A stretch of DNA of 64,000 nt from Locusta migratoria (Eukaryota; Arthropoda; Insecta; Orthoptera; Acrididae), in the NCBI GenBank assembly GCA_026315105.1, contig CM048751.1, positions 340,612,649 to 340,676,648 of the forward strand, written 5' to 3'. The translations under genes were made by a program, and so were the position numbers. Below, one piece after another: positions 37,301-49,904 of the stretch (its first letter is position 1; each line of letters starts with the position of its first letter). Below the pieces are notes generated by a model. It saw only the letters and a program-made list of their open reading frames with translations, was not told the origin of the DNA and did no database searches.

Positions 37301-40300
37301 GAGCTCGCTGCCTGGAGTGCTGACCTTTAATCTTTTCCATGTGAGACTTGAATGTTCAAACGAAACGTTCTGCTTCACCATTGGACTGAGGGTGAAAAGG
37401 TGCGGTGGTGATATGCTGAATGCCATTCACACGACAAAACTGTTGAAATTCTGCACTAACAAACTGAGGTCCATTGTCACTGACGATAGTTTCAGGCAAA
37501 CCTTTGATGCAAAACACTGATGTTAAGGCACTGATTGTACTAGACACTGTCGTTGAGTTCATGGCAATCATGAAAGGAAACTTGCTGAAAGCATCTACAA
37601 CGATTAACCAGCGCGTATTCGAGAAAGGTCCGGCAAAATCAATGTGTAAACGTTGCCATGGTCCCTTGGGGCGTTGCCAGTCTGAGAAACGTTGCGGAGG
37701 AGCCGCCTGATGCTCCGCACAAACCGTACACTGTGACGTCATGTGCTCTATCTGAGCGTCCATACCAACCCAGGTACAATGACGTCTGGCCAGTTGCTTT
37801 GTCCTAACAATACCCCAATGTCCTTGATGCAGGAGGCGTAACACTTCTAGTTGCAAGGAACGAGGAACAATCACTCTTCTTTGATCGTTGTCCGTATGTA
37901 ACAACAGAACACCCTGACTTAAAGATAATCCATGACGTTGTGCAAAATAACGTCAAACCAGAGGCTGTTGAACGTCTTTGGCTCTGGCAGGCCACCCTGA
38001 GTGAACAAAACGTGCTACCACACTTAGGTCTGCAGCTGTTTCCTGTGCAACCCGACGCGAGTTCAAAGGGAAATCTGCGACAGAGGAAGCATCTCTGGAG
38101 TCTATCTGACAACATGCCATTTCCGAAGAATCAAACGACACATCCTGGCCAACCGGAAGTCGGGAAAGTGTGTCCGCGTTGGCATGTTTAGAGGTAGGTC
38201 GGTACAAAATCTCATACTGATAATTTGACAATATCAAGGACCATCTCAGAAGCTTTTGTGTCGTTCTTGGCGGAATTGGCTTTGTGGGTGAGAACAACGA
38301 TGTGAGAGGCTTGTGGTCAGTCAACAAATAGAATTTCCTGCCATAGAGATAATGATGAAACTTTGTGACGCCGTAAATGATTGCTAAGGCCTCCTTTTCT
38401 ATCTGACTGTAATTCTGTTGCATCGGCGTCAGTAGCTTGGATGCAAAGGCAATAGGACGATCGTGACATCCAATACGATGCGACAATACTACACCCAGAC
38501 CGTACGACGAGGCTTCAACTGCTAACACTACAGGCTTCTGTGGGTCAAAGGGAATCAAACATGCATCACTGAGTAGAGCAGACTTTAGTTTGTTAAAGGC
38601 AACCTGAAAATCTTTGGACCATACAAAAGAAACATTCTTCCTACGTAAGTGATGCAGTGAAGCTGCAATCTGAGAGGCATTGGGAATAAATCTGAAATAA
38701 TAGTTAAGCTTTCCCATTACTGCTTGCAATTCATGCACATTCTTAGGAGGAGGCAAGTCTTGGATTGCTCTAAGATGTGACTGTAAGTGATGAATGGGCA
38801 TTAATCACATGGCCTAGGTACTCTATTTCAGTTTGAAAAAACGAACACTTCGCTTTATTACAACGTAGACCTGCTGCAGACAACACTTTGAAAAGGCACT
38901 CCAGGTATGCTAAATGTTCTTCAACTGTACGTCCGGATACCACAATATCATATAAATAGTTCGAACAGCACGGTACAGAAACTGTCAGCTGTTCCAAAAA
39001 TCGCTGAAAAATAGCGGGGGCGGAAGAACTGCCAAAGGGTAGGCGTTGAAATTGAAGAAGGCCCATGTGAGTATTAATGACGAAAAACTTTTTTGACTCG
39101 TCATCAAGTGGAATCTGTAAGTATGCCTCTGCTAAATCAATCTTGGAAAAGATGCGAGACTGTCCTAATCTGTCCATCAGTTCGTCAGGTCTGGGCAGGG
39201 GATAAGTGTCTACAATTGTTTGAGTGTTCACTGTTGATTTGAAGTCCGCACAGAGACGAAGTTTTCCCGACGGCTTGGGTATAATTACTAAAGGCGAGGC
39301 CCACTGACTCACAGAAACAGGAGAAATCACCCCACTAACTTGCCAACGTTTAAGTTCTGCAGCAACATTATCACGAATTGCCATAGGCACTGGTCTAGTT
39401 TTACGAAATTTTGGAACTGCAGATTCTTTTAAAGTTACATGTGTCACCAAGTCTTTTGCGCAACCTAGTTCTGGCGAAAACAAGTCACTGTATTTTTCAC
39501 ACAATGCATTTATTTTGTCCTGATGTACTACTGACGAAATTTGAAGCACATCTCTTTGAATTGATAAAACAAACAAGTCAAATGCATCTAGTCCAAAAAT
39601 GTTCTGTGTAGATTTGGCCTGAAGAACGACAAAAGCAACCGTTTTTGTTATACCTTGAAAAGAGGCGGGCAGGCTACACGTTCCTAGTATGGGAATATTC
39701 TGTCCTGTGTACGCTGTTAACACTTGCTGTGACGGCGACTATTTTGGCGAACCCAGAAGTTCATAAGTATCTTTATTTATTAATGTGACAGCGGAACCAG
39801 TATCGAGCTGAAATTGCACAGTCTTATTGTCAATGGAAAGATTCACAAAAAGTTTTTGCTTGTGGTGCTTGACAGGTGCGCGAATGTGAGCAACGTCTAA
39901 TACAGCTTGTTTGCGGTGCTTGCGCATGTGCGGGCTGCGTAGTGAAGGAGGCGGTGCAGAATCGGCACTCAGATTAATAGCACTGTCACAAGATGGCACT
40001 ACCGCCAGATCGGCATCCGCGCAATGTGAGTCTACTGCACTAAAATTACTTTGAGTAGCTACACCAAGTCTACTGTCACTAACTATACAGTACTGGTCAC
40101 TTTTACAAAGAGAAGTTGCAGAAGGCACTAGGTTCACTACAGGATTGCACTGTACATACTCATGCTTGTCCCGAACCAGTTTCCGTTGCACAGATTTACG
40201 CGGTATGCAAGATGTTTGAGATGGGAAATACTCTCATACCTTATTTTTTTAGACTTGTAATCTATATCTATAAATGTGAATGTCTGTTCAGTGTATGTTT

Positions 40301-40408
40301 ATCACGTCTGAACCACAAGACATAAAGAGCTTAAAATTTGTATAGTTACTAATACTACCCGGGGAAGGCTTTAGGCGTGGTTTTATGGTGATCGGATAGC
40401 TTTTTATC

Positions 40409-40450
<42 letters not shown>

Positions 40451-40734
40451 AAATGTGAATGTCTGTTCGGTGTACGCTTATTATGTCCGAATGACAAGAT
40501 GCAAAGACTTAAATATTTGTACAGTTACTAATTTATACCCCAGGAAAGTTTTAGGCACGGTTTTATAGCAAACTGATAGATATTTAGTAATTTGAAGAAT
40601 ATAACGCAAAATGCGGAACAATAATTACTCTTTGAAAATGGTTTTATTGGTTGCATTGTTGCTTGAGGGTTGGTAATGATAAAAGGGTGGAGTATATTGG
40701 GATGGATAGTTATTGGTGTATATAAAATTCTACA

Positions 40735-40782
<48 letters not shown>

Positions 40783-42080
40783 TGAATATCTCGCTCTGCA
40801 GTGAAAACTACAGAATGCAAATGAATGGTCTGGGTGTAGTTGTTGTCCGAAGTCTTCCGTTGTACACCATAGCAGTTCCATGCCGATAGCTATAAGGGGG
40901 TGGAAGATATGGTGTTTGAGTCCTCAAATTATAAAAAAAAAATCGGAATGAAGGCCAGCGAAGACGTTTGTGACTCTATAGCAAGGAGGTTACATACAGC
41001 GAAACGTGATGCCACAGACCATATCTTTGGTCTACATCTATAAATGTGAATGTCTGTTTGGTGTACGTGTTGAGATATTGCAACACAGGCTATAAGGAAT
41101 AATGTGTGTATTATTTATTGATAAATCATTAAACACTTTACATAACTTTTTTTAATGTTGATTAAAAATCTTTGTTTCTAAAGAAGATATTGTATTTCAT
41201 TTCATCCTTCAAAACCAGTCTCATAGCACACTACTGAAAGATAGCTTATCTATCATAATCAACCAACACACGAGCGGAGCCGCAGGTTTAAGCTAGTTTT
41301 AATATATTTCAATTTGTAGTTAATTTCTTATAAATTTGGATTTGTATAAAGTCGTAGCAGTTTTGTTAATTTAGACGATAGTTTATTAGTACTAAATGGA
41401 TTATTAATTTTAGTGTGTGAAAAATGATCGGTATTTAATTTAGGAACCAGTAATATATAAAACATGGTCTGCCTTAATTTATTTAAACAAAACATAAATA
41501 TGTAGTAACATTGTCCAATAGTTCTAACATGTAGTAGTGTTGTTTTCGTAAGTTCATGGGGACAGCATATTCCATAAACTTGCGTAATGCATTTTTAGTG
41601 TTATTATTTATGAAAGTTTCAAAATTGAAAATTATGTAAAAGGACAGTCAAAGTTTTGTTTAAATCAACATACTATTTCTTAAACATGTTCTACTAATAG
41701 TGTTAATAGTCTGTTAAACTGAATGCGAAAATGTGATATTTTACATGTCCAGTGGTAAAGTTTTATTGAAGGTATCTCATGTTTTTGTCTGTGATATCGG
41801 CAGTGAAACAGTTGGGAGCTCGCGATATATCAGAAACGTTACATCTGCAGGAGCAGTTGAATTGATGGACAGTTTCTTGAAAGGGGAGTTTTAAGATGAA
41901 ATTTAACAAGGGGGGGAAAAAAATAGGTAGTGGAATAAAGTCCAGGCGATGCTGAAGCAATAGTAACAAAATATTTTCTGATGGGTGAAGTATAGAAGAT
42001 ATTAAATGCAGAATGTCTATGGGAAGAAAAGCATTTTTGTAGAAAATATGTAAATGTTAGGAAGAGTATCCAATTAATTA

Positions 42081-42141
<61 letters not shown>

Positions 42142-45100
42142 GCGCGCACGCTTTGATTTATTTGTAGAGTAGGAACTGTTGTTAAACTGTAAGTTACTTA
42201 TATGTAAGTGGTAATTTTGTAGCTACATATTGCTTATAGAAATTATCTTTCATAGGAGGGCTTGGCTCTTGTAGGAGAGGTGAACTGTATGTCGAGTCAT
42301 GCATTGTGCCAGGAAATTTCTGGTGGTAGAACACATCCTATTGGCTTAGTTATCTTTTGGAAGAACAAAGATTCATTATACCCTCTTGACACAGTGACGT
42401 CAGCAAAAGATATTACTGAACAGGCACTTTCATTTCTCCCAGATGCTACTGAATTTGATGCTGAAACATTTGAGGTGAGTATATTTTTAAATCTCTGATA
42501 AGTAATGTTAAATCTGCAACATACTGACTGTTTAATGCTAGATCAGCCTATTTAGAAGCAAACAGTTGTCGTTAATCTTTAAGCTTTGATGTGCAAGATT
42601 TCTGATTTTTAACGTTTCTCGGTACTCTTCTAGTTGAATACTGCACATTATAAGAGTTACTGACCAAGACAGTTCTCATTTATTGCTGAAAAAATTTAAG
42701 TACAGTGGAATCTCATTAGTACGATTTTGAAAAGTACATACATTTTGAACATCGTAAACGGGGAAAACGTATTACCAAAAAATACCTAATTTCATCAAGA
42801 TTTGATTTATTCTGAAGTTAAAAAGACGCAGTTAAAAGTAGAACATTTGAGAGAATGCATTATCTCGTAATGCCACATTTCCTAACATGCTATATCAATA
42901 ACTTTTAATTCAAATGCTCTTTCGATAATACATTATGAAAATCACAGTTGGAAATTGTACAGGAAGCAAAAATATTAAAATACAGTGACATAGGCAGCAT
43001 CGAAGCTGCTGGGGACACTAATTTCAATATGAGGCAATTTTTTGTGTGCAAAATATACCTGCATACAGCTTATACTTCAACCACATTGGCATACAATTTC
43101 AGCTTTGCTGTGAATAACAATACCAATATGTAACTCGTAAAATATAAATTCATGTACAAAAAAGTAATTGGTTAATTACCACCTACAACACTTGGAATAA
43201 AAATTAAATATGATCCTTGCATTTTAATGAACATTTATTCAGGCTGTGTGTACACAGTTGTTCTTGAAACACATTGGTCACTTCACTTTTTGGCATTACT
43301 GAATCAGTCATGATATATTGTCATTATTAAAACTAACAATATGTACATTATTGTAATCAGGTTGCACTGCTCAACACTGCGTCGTTCAGCCTATACAGGC
43401 GTTTGAAAAACATGTCAATCTTCGCTTGTTTCTTTTGCCCCAATTTCAACCGAGTATTGTCAATTTTCATTAACACATTCAACACGTCATCAACAACATC
43501 AAATCTTAGGACATACCATTTGTTTCCATGGCTTCAATGGTTTTGGACATTGATGGAACTGGCAATGGTTCTGCTTCATCCTTGTCTTCGCTTACTTGAA
43601 TCATCTGCTCCCGCAGCACTTCGTCAATCGTCATTGACTCACATACGGCAACATTTTCGTCGCACTGAACATACACATTAAAACTACTGCAAGAGGCACT
43701 ATAATCCCTGCCAAAAATTTGCTGCCACTTTCTGACATAGAAATTACTGGCGCGACTTTATTTTCTTCTGAAGTGATTATCCCTGCAAGTGCTGGTATCT
43801 GATTAAAACCAGCCTTCTGGAAACAGTTTGATACTGTGCTTTCATGAACAGAATCCCATGCACTTCTCACAAAATGCATGGCATCTAAAATATTTACTGT
43901 TCTCGCTGTACTGTCAAGACATACCAGCCTCTTCTGTACAATAATGTTTCTGAACTTTTGTTTTACAAACTTGATAATGCCCTGGTTGAGTGGTTGAAGC
44001 TGACTTGTGCAATTGGCAGGAAAGAACACTACATTTATATTACACAGATACAAAGTATCTTTGGGATGTGCTGCACGTTGGTCAATAAACAGGATGATCT
44101 TCCTGGTTCTGACCCCCGATCTTGCATCCCAAGCACATAGATATTCTTCAAATATACTCGTCATTACCCATGCTTTGGCATTTGACATATAATTGCATGG
44201 AAATGTCCACACAGTTTTGAAACATCGTAAACTTTTTGCCTTTCCAATGTTTAGTGGCATCAACTTCTCTGTTCCCACTTGCATTACAATAATATAAAAT
44301 ATAATAATGGAAAGTCCAGGTTGGAATAAATAATATAGTGAGGACAGTTTACAACTCACCGCAAAGACGTGGCGACGAGCTGCGACAGGCACATACAAAA
44401 GACACACACATACAACACATTCAGCTATCGGCCATGGCCTTCTTCAGAAAATAGAGCACTCACGCAATCACACAGGCACACAACACAGTCATACAACCAT
44501 CACAGTGTGGCAGTCGGAGGTGATGGTTGTATGACTGTGTTGTGTGCCTGTGTGATTGCGTGAGTGCTCTATTTTCTGAAGGAGGCCATGGCCGATAGCT
44601 GAATGTGTTGTATGTGTGTGTCTTTTGTATGTGCCTGTCGCAGCTCGTCGCCACGTCTTTACGGTGAGTTGTAAACTGTCCTCACTATATTATATAATAA
44701 TATAAAATAGTCAGCCTCTCTTTGCTGAATTTTCCATCGTGGCATTTCTACCCTTTAAAATCTAGCCTTTTGTCAGGCATTAGGTGAAAAAATAGTCCTG
44801 TTTCATCTGCATTAAAAATATCATTTGGACTGTAATTTTCAATTATTGATGGAAGTGTATCTTTCCATGCCTCGACAGTTTCAGCACTAACGCTCTCCGC
44901 CTCACCTCGAACACATTTGTACACTAAATTATTGGCTCTTAAACCTTTCAATCCAACCGTTGGATGCTTTAAAATCTTCAAGTCCCAATTTCTGTGCCAA
45001 ATACGTGGCTTTCGCATGAACAACAGTACCATCAACTGTGATGTTTGCTGCACGGGCTCATGTGAACCACTTTAGAAGAACATTTTCCAATTCTGGAAAT

Positions 45101-48100
45101 TGGCCGTCATGTATGAGTTTTATTTTTCTGTATCCTCCTTCCAGGCAGGCAGCTTCTATTATTTTCCGCTTGCTCACAATAGTGTCCAGCGTTGACAGAG
45201 GAATGTTTAGTTTGCGTGCAATATCGACACGCTTCAGGTGTGGATTTTTGTCTACTTCTTTAATGATGATCCATTTTTCTTCATTAGTGAACTGCCTCAC
45301 TATCTTCTTACTGGTATCCATGTGGTATTGGTAAAATTTTCTCAACAAAAAAAGAAAATTATACACTGAGAAATACTAAAACAGCGAACACACAATACAC
45401 GCAAACAAAGATAACCAGCAACTGATACACAAGGTTTGCTGTTCATAATGGCCTTTCCTGCTGTCGTCGCTCGTCGTTGTTTTCATACTTTTGAAATAAT
45501 AGGTAACTGAACTTTAAAATGGGAACCATTAGAGGAATTAGACTGCTAGAAAAGGTGTTAAGTGGTGAGTACATTTAGTTTTTAATAATCATTTCAATGA
45601 AATGGTATAAACGATGTAGGATGCTAAATCTTCCAAAACTAAACTGCAGAGAGCTTGGAGAGATGAAAATAGCCCTGTTAAGGTGAAGGACAATATCCGT
45701 GCTGTGGTACATAAATTGTACAAAGAATTCCAAAATCTGGTTGAAGAGAAAACGATAAATACTGATACAGCATATGTAAAAGGTTTAAAGGCTTTACTTG
45801 ATAAGAAGTCATTTACAAGAGTAAATAAGTCCCGTTCAATGCTTTATAGAGTAACCACAAATAAAAATTGAAAACCATTTCCAAAATGTTCTAAAAGACA
45901 AAAGTTATTTAAGAGAAAAGTGTTAACAATTCTCATTCTTGTACCTAGTAGGTTATTCTGAAACAGATTTCAGTTCCAGGATCTCAGAGGTTCTGAATCA
46001 AGTAAGGGGGATGTCAGTGTATGCGTTTAAAATTATCCTATTTACTAAACAATTTGAATAATTGTCAACCAGAATTTAAATAATATAGGTTAGCTTTTGG
46101 CACGAAGTAATAGCAATTCAGTGGACTCCAAAGATGCTTTGGGTATGCTACATTTCTGACCACTTACACAGTTGTAACATCAAAAAAAGTGTCCTCAAAT
46201 TTGACATCTTTGATATGTTAGAAGCAAACACGCGATTGGATTTTTTGAACGAGCCCCGAGTCATGAGGCAAATTCGAAAAAAAAAAAATTCAACTTTGCC
46301 TTACAAAATGAAACTATAGTTGTGACACCACCCCCATGAACCACAGACATTGCCGAGCTGGGGTGGCTTGTGTACCTCAACGATGCAGATAGCCGTACCA
46401 TAGGTGCAACCACAGTGGAGGGGTTTCTGCGGAGAGGCCAGACAGACGTGTGGTTCCTGAAGAGGGGCAGCAGCCTTTTCAGTAGTTACAGGGGCAATAG
46501 TCTGGATGATTGACTGAGCTGGCCGTGTAACATCAGCTAATGTGGCTTTGCCACACAGCTACTGCGAACGGCTGAAAGCAAGGGGAAACTACAGCCGTTA
46601 CTTTTCCCGAGGACATGCAGCTCTACTGTATGAACATATGATGATGGCATCCTCTCGGGTAAAATATTCCGGAGGTAAAATAGTCCCCCATTCGGATCTC
46701 CGGGCGGGGACTACTCAGGAGGATGTTGTTATCAGGAAAGACATTACTGGCATTCTACGGATCGGAGCGTGGAATGTTAGATCCCTTAATAGGGTAGGAA
46801 AATTAGAAAATTTAAAAAGGGAAATGGATAGGTTGAAGTTAGATATAGTGGGGATTAGTGAAGTTCGGTGGCCGGATGAACAGGATTTCTGGTCAGGTGA
46901 GTACAGGATTATAAATACAAAATCAGTTGGGGGTGTCACAGGAGTAGGACTAATAATGAATAAGAAAATAGGAATGTGGGTAAACTACTATGAGCAGCAC
47001 AGTGATCGCATTATCATTGTCAAGATAGATACCAAGTCAACACCAACAACAATAGTGCAGGTTTATATGCCAACTAGCTCTGCCGATCATGAGGAGATGG
47101 AAGAAATATATGATGAGCTAAAGGCAATTATTCAGACAGTTAAGGGAGAGGAAAACTTAATTGTGATGGGAGACTGGTATTCGGTAGTAAGAAAAGGAAG
47201 AGAAGGAAAAATAGTAGGTGAATATGAACTGGGCAGGAGGAATGAAAGAGGAAGTCGCCTGGTAGAATTTTGCATGGAACATGATTTAATCGTTTAAGAA
47301 TCACAAAAGAAAGTTGTATACGTGGAAGAGACCAGGAGACACCGGAAGGTATCAGATAGATTTTATAATGGTAAGACATAGATTCCGGAACCAGGTTATA
47401 AACTGTAAGGCATACCCAGGGGCAGATATAGACTCTGACCATAACTTGTTAGTCATGAACTGTAGGCTGAAACTGAAGAAACTACAAAAAGGTAGGAAAA
47501 TTGGGAGATGGGACCTGGATAAGTTGAAGGAAAGTGAGGTTCTGGAGAATTTCAGAGGGAGATTTAGGCAACAATTGACAGAAACGGGGAAATAAAACAG
47601 TAGAAGAGGAATGGGTAGCATTGAGAGATGAAATAGTGAAGGCAGCAGAGGACAAAATAGGTAGAGAGGCAAGACCTACAAAAAATCCTTGGATATCACA
47701 GGAAATACTACATTTAATTGATGAAAGGAGAAAATATAAAAATGCAGTAAATGAAACAGGCAAAATGGAGTACAGACGACTAAGAAATGAGATTGACAGG
47801 AAGTGCAAAATGGCTAAGCAGGAGTGGCTAGAAGCCAAATGCAAATCTGTAGAAGAATGTATAAGAAGGGGAAAAGTGGATACCGCCTACAGGAAAATAA
47901 AAGAGACATTTGAGGACAAGAAAAGCAACTCTACGAATATCAAGAACTCCGATGGGAAGCCAGTTCTCAGTAAAGAAGGGAAAGCTGAAAGGTGGAAAGA
48001 GTACATAGAGCAGCTCTACAAAGGAAATGAACTTAGAGACGATGTTGTAGGAAGGGAAGAGGAAGTGGATCAAGATGAAATAGGAGATACCATACTGAGA

Positions 48101-49867
48101 GATGAATTTGACAGGGCCTTGAAAGACCTAGGTCGGAACAAGGCCCCAGGAGTAGATGACATACCCTCAGAGCTACTAAAGTCTCTGGGAGAGCCAGCCA
48201 TGACAAGACTATTTGAACTGGTGTGTAGGATGTATGAGACAGGCGAAATGCCCTCAGACTTTGAGAAAAATGTACTAATCCCCATTCCAAAGAAAGCAGG
48301 CGCAGACAGGTGTGAAAATTACAGAACCATCAGTTTGATATGTCATGGTTGCAAAATTTTGACACGAATTATCTACAGGAGAATGGAAAAGCTGGTAGAA
48401 GCTGACCTCGGGGAAGATCAGTTTGGATTCAGGAGGAACATAGGAACCCGGGAGGCAATACTCACTTTACAGCTTATCTTAGAAGATAGATTAAGGAAAG
48501 GCAAACCTACTTTTCTAGCTTTTGTAGATTTGGAGAAAGCATTTGACAATGTTGACTGGAATAAACTCTTTCAAATTCTGAAGTCAGCAGGGGTAAAATA
48601 TAGGGAAAGGAGAGTTATTTACAACTTGTACAAAAGCCAGACCGCAGTTATTAGACTCGAAGGGCATCAAAGGGAAGCATCAGTTGGGAAGGGAGTAAGA
48701 CAGGGTTGTAGCCTTTCTTATTCAATTTGTACATCGAGCAGGTGGTGAAGGAAAGCAAGGAAAAATTTGGAATAGGGATTAAAGTTCAGGGGGAAGAAAT
48801 AAAAACATTGCGTTTTGATGATGACATTGTAATTGTCAGAGACAGCAAAGGACCTGGAAGAGCAGTTGAATGGAATGGACAGTGTGTTGAAGCTATCGTA
48901 TAAAATGAACATTAACAAGAGCAAAACAAAAATAATGGAATGCGGTCTTAGAAAATCAGGCGATGCTGAAGGAATTAGATTAGGTAACGAAAAGTTGAAG
49001 GTGGTAGATGAGTTTTGTTACTTGGGTAGTAAAATAACATGTGATGGTCGCAGTACAGAGGATATAAAATTTAGAATGGCAATGGGAAGAAAAGCATTTT
49101 TGAAAAAGAGAAATTTGCTAACATCGAATATTAATTTAAGTGTAAAGAAATCTTTTCTGAAGGCATTTGTGTGGAGTGTTGCCTTGTACGGGAGTGAAAC
49201 ATGGACGATAAGCAGTGTGGACAGGAAAAGAATAGAGGCTTTTGAAATGTGGTGCTACAGAAGAATGCTGAAGATTAGGTGGGTAGATCGCATAACTAAT
49301 GAAGAGGTACTGAACAGAATTGGTGAGAAAAGGAATTTTTGGCATATCCTGACTAAAAGAAGGGATCGCTTGGTAGGACACATTCTTAGACATCGGGGAA
49401 TCATAAAATTAGCATTGGAGGGAAGTGTGTGGGGTAAAAATCGCAGAGGGAGACCAAGAGACGCATATAGTAAGCAGATTCAAATGGATGTGGGTTGCCG
49501 TTCTTATGAGGAGAGGAAAAGGCTTGCTCAGGATAGAGTAGGGTGGAGAGCTGCATCAAACCAGTCTCCGGACTGAAGACCATAACAACAACAACAATGG
49601 CCTCTGTCCGCTACATCAATCCTACAAATCAAATATATATATATATTGAGTTCTACAGTATGTCTGCCTAAGTGTACTTGTGTCTGTGTAAATGTGTGGG
49701 TGTATGTGCATTTATTTACCTTCCATTTTTTCCCCCAAGGTAAGTCTTTCCTGTCCCGGGATTGGAATGGCTCCTTACCCCCTTCCTTAAATCCCTCATC
49801 ATTTCCTTTTCCCTCTCCTTCCCTTCTGCCTGATGAAGCAGCTAGGCTGCGAAAGCTAGCATTTTTT

Positions 49868-49904
<37 letters not shown>

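Larger units (their letters stand above)
36062..40200 (-). mobile_element. Ty3/gypsy retrotransposon B, antisense, 5' end missing
   Basis: The minus strand reads protease, RT, RNase H, integrase, a C-terminal tail and one LTR, so the order is 40191 to 36062. The 5' LTR, leader and most of gag are absent beyond about 40200. It belongs to a different lineage from gypsy A and is related to gypsy C in intron 8 (shared spacing and motifs such as DLAEAYLQ and ASAPAIFQR). It is inserted in, or recombined with, an RTE-like copy at its left border. Confidence 0.88.
40261..41296 (+). mobile_element. Non-autonomous Helitron-like element with repeated 5' ends
   Basis: The 5' end is TCTATATCTATAAATGTG after an A (40260). 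The 3' end is CTAG (41293-41296) followed by T, fitting A^T insertion. A short GC hairpin GCGG/CCGC (41274-41283) sits 9 nt before CTAG. ATAAATGTGAATGTCTGTT-type 5' sequence recurs near 40271, 40450 and 41041. The first two begin a tandem unit of about 180 bp that also shares a GGAAGGCTTTAGGC/GGAAAGTTTTAGGC block. No Rep/helicase is encoded. TG and TA repeats (40409-40450, 40737-40781) lie within. Confidence 0.65.
44302..44695. mobile_element. Palindromic (inverted-dimer) element 2 with 14-bp target duplication
   Basis: Arms at about 44330-44512 and 44519-44695 are inverted copies nearly without a spacer. AATAATATAAAATA is duplicated at 44288-44301 and 44696-44709. Each arm has the hairpin motif (44421-44447 minus, 44575-44600 plus). 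It is similar in design to the element at 31724-32100 but unrelated in most of its sequence. It is inserted in the Tigger transposase gene. Confidence 0.88.
43560..45366 (-). pseudogene. Tigger/CENP-B-like transposase (dead)
   Basis: The N-terminus has a psq-type helix-turn-helix (SKKIVRQFTNEEKWIIIKEV, then RVDIARKLNIPLSTLDTIVS). A stop interrupts KWFT*ARAANITVDGTVV in the CENP-B-type second DNA-binding domain. The catalytic domain has FNADETGLFF and FIDQRAAHP, then LQPLNQGII. The third position is normally D in QP(M/L)DQG but here is Asn. The palindromic element interrupts the gene after KRLDFKG. In this copy the stop, the insertion and the lost Asp each abolish activity. Confidence 0.88.
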
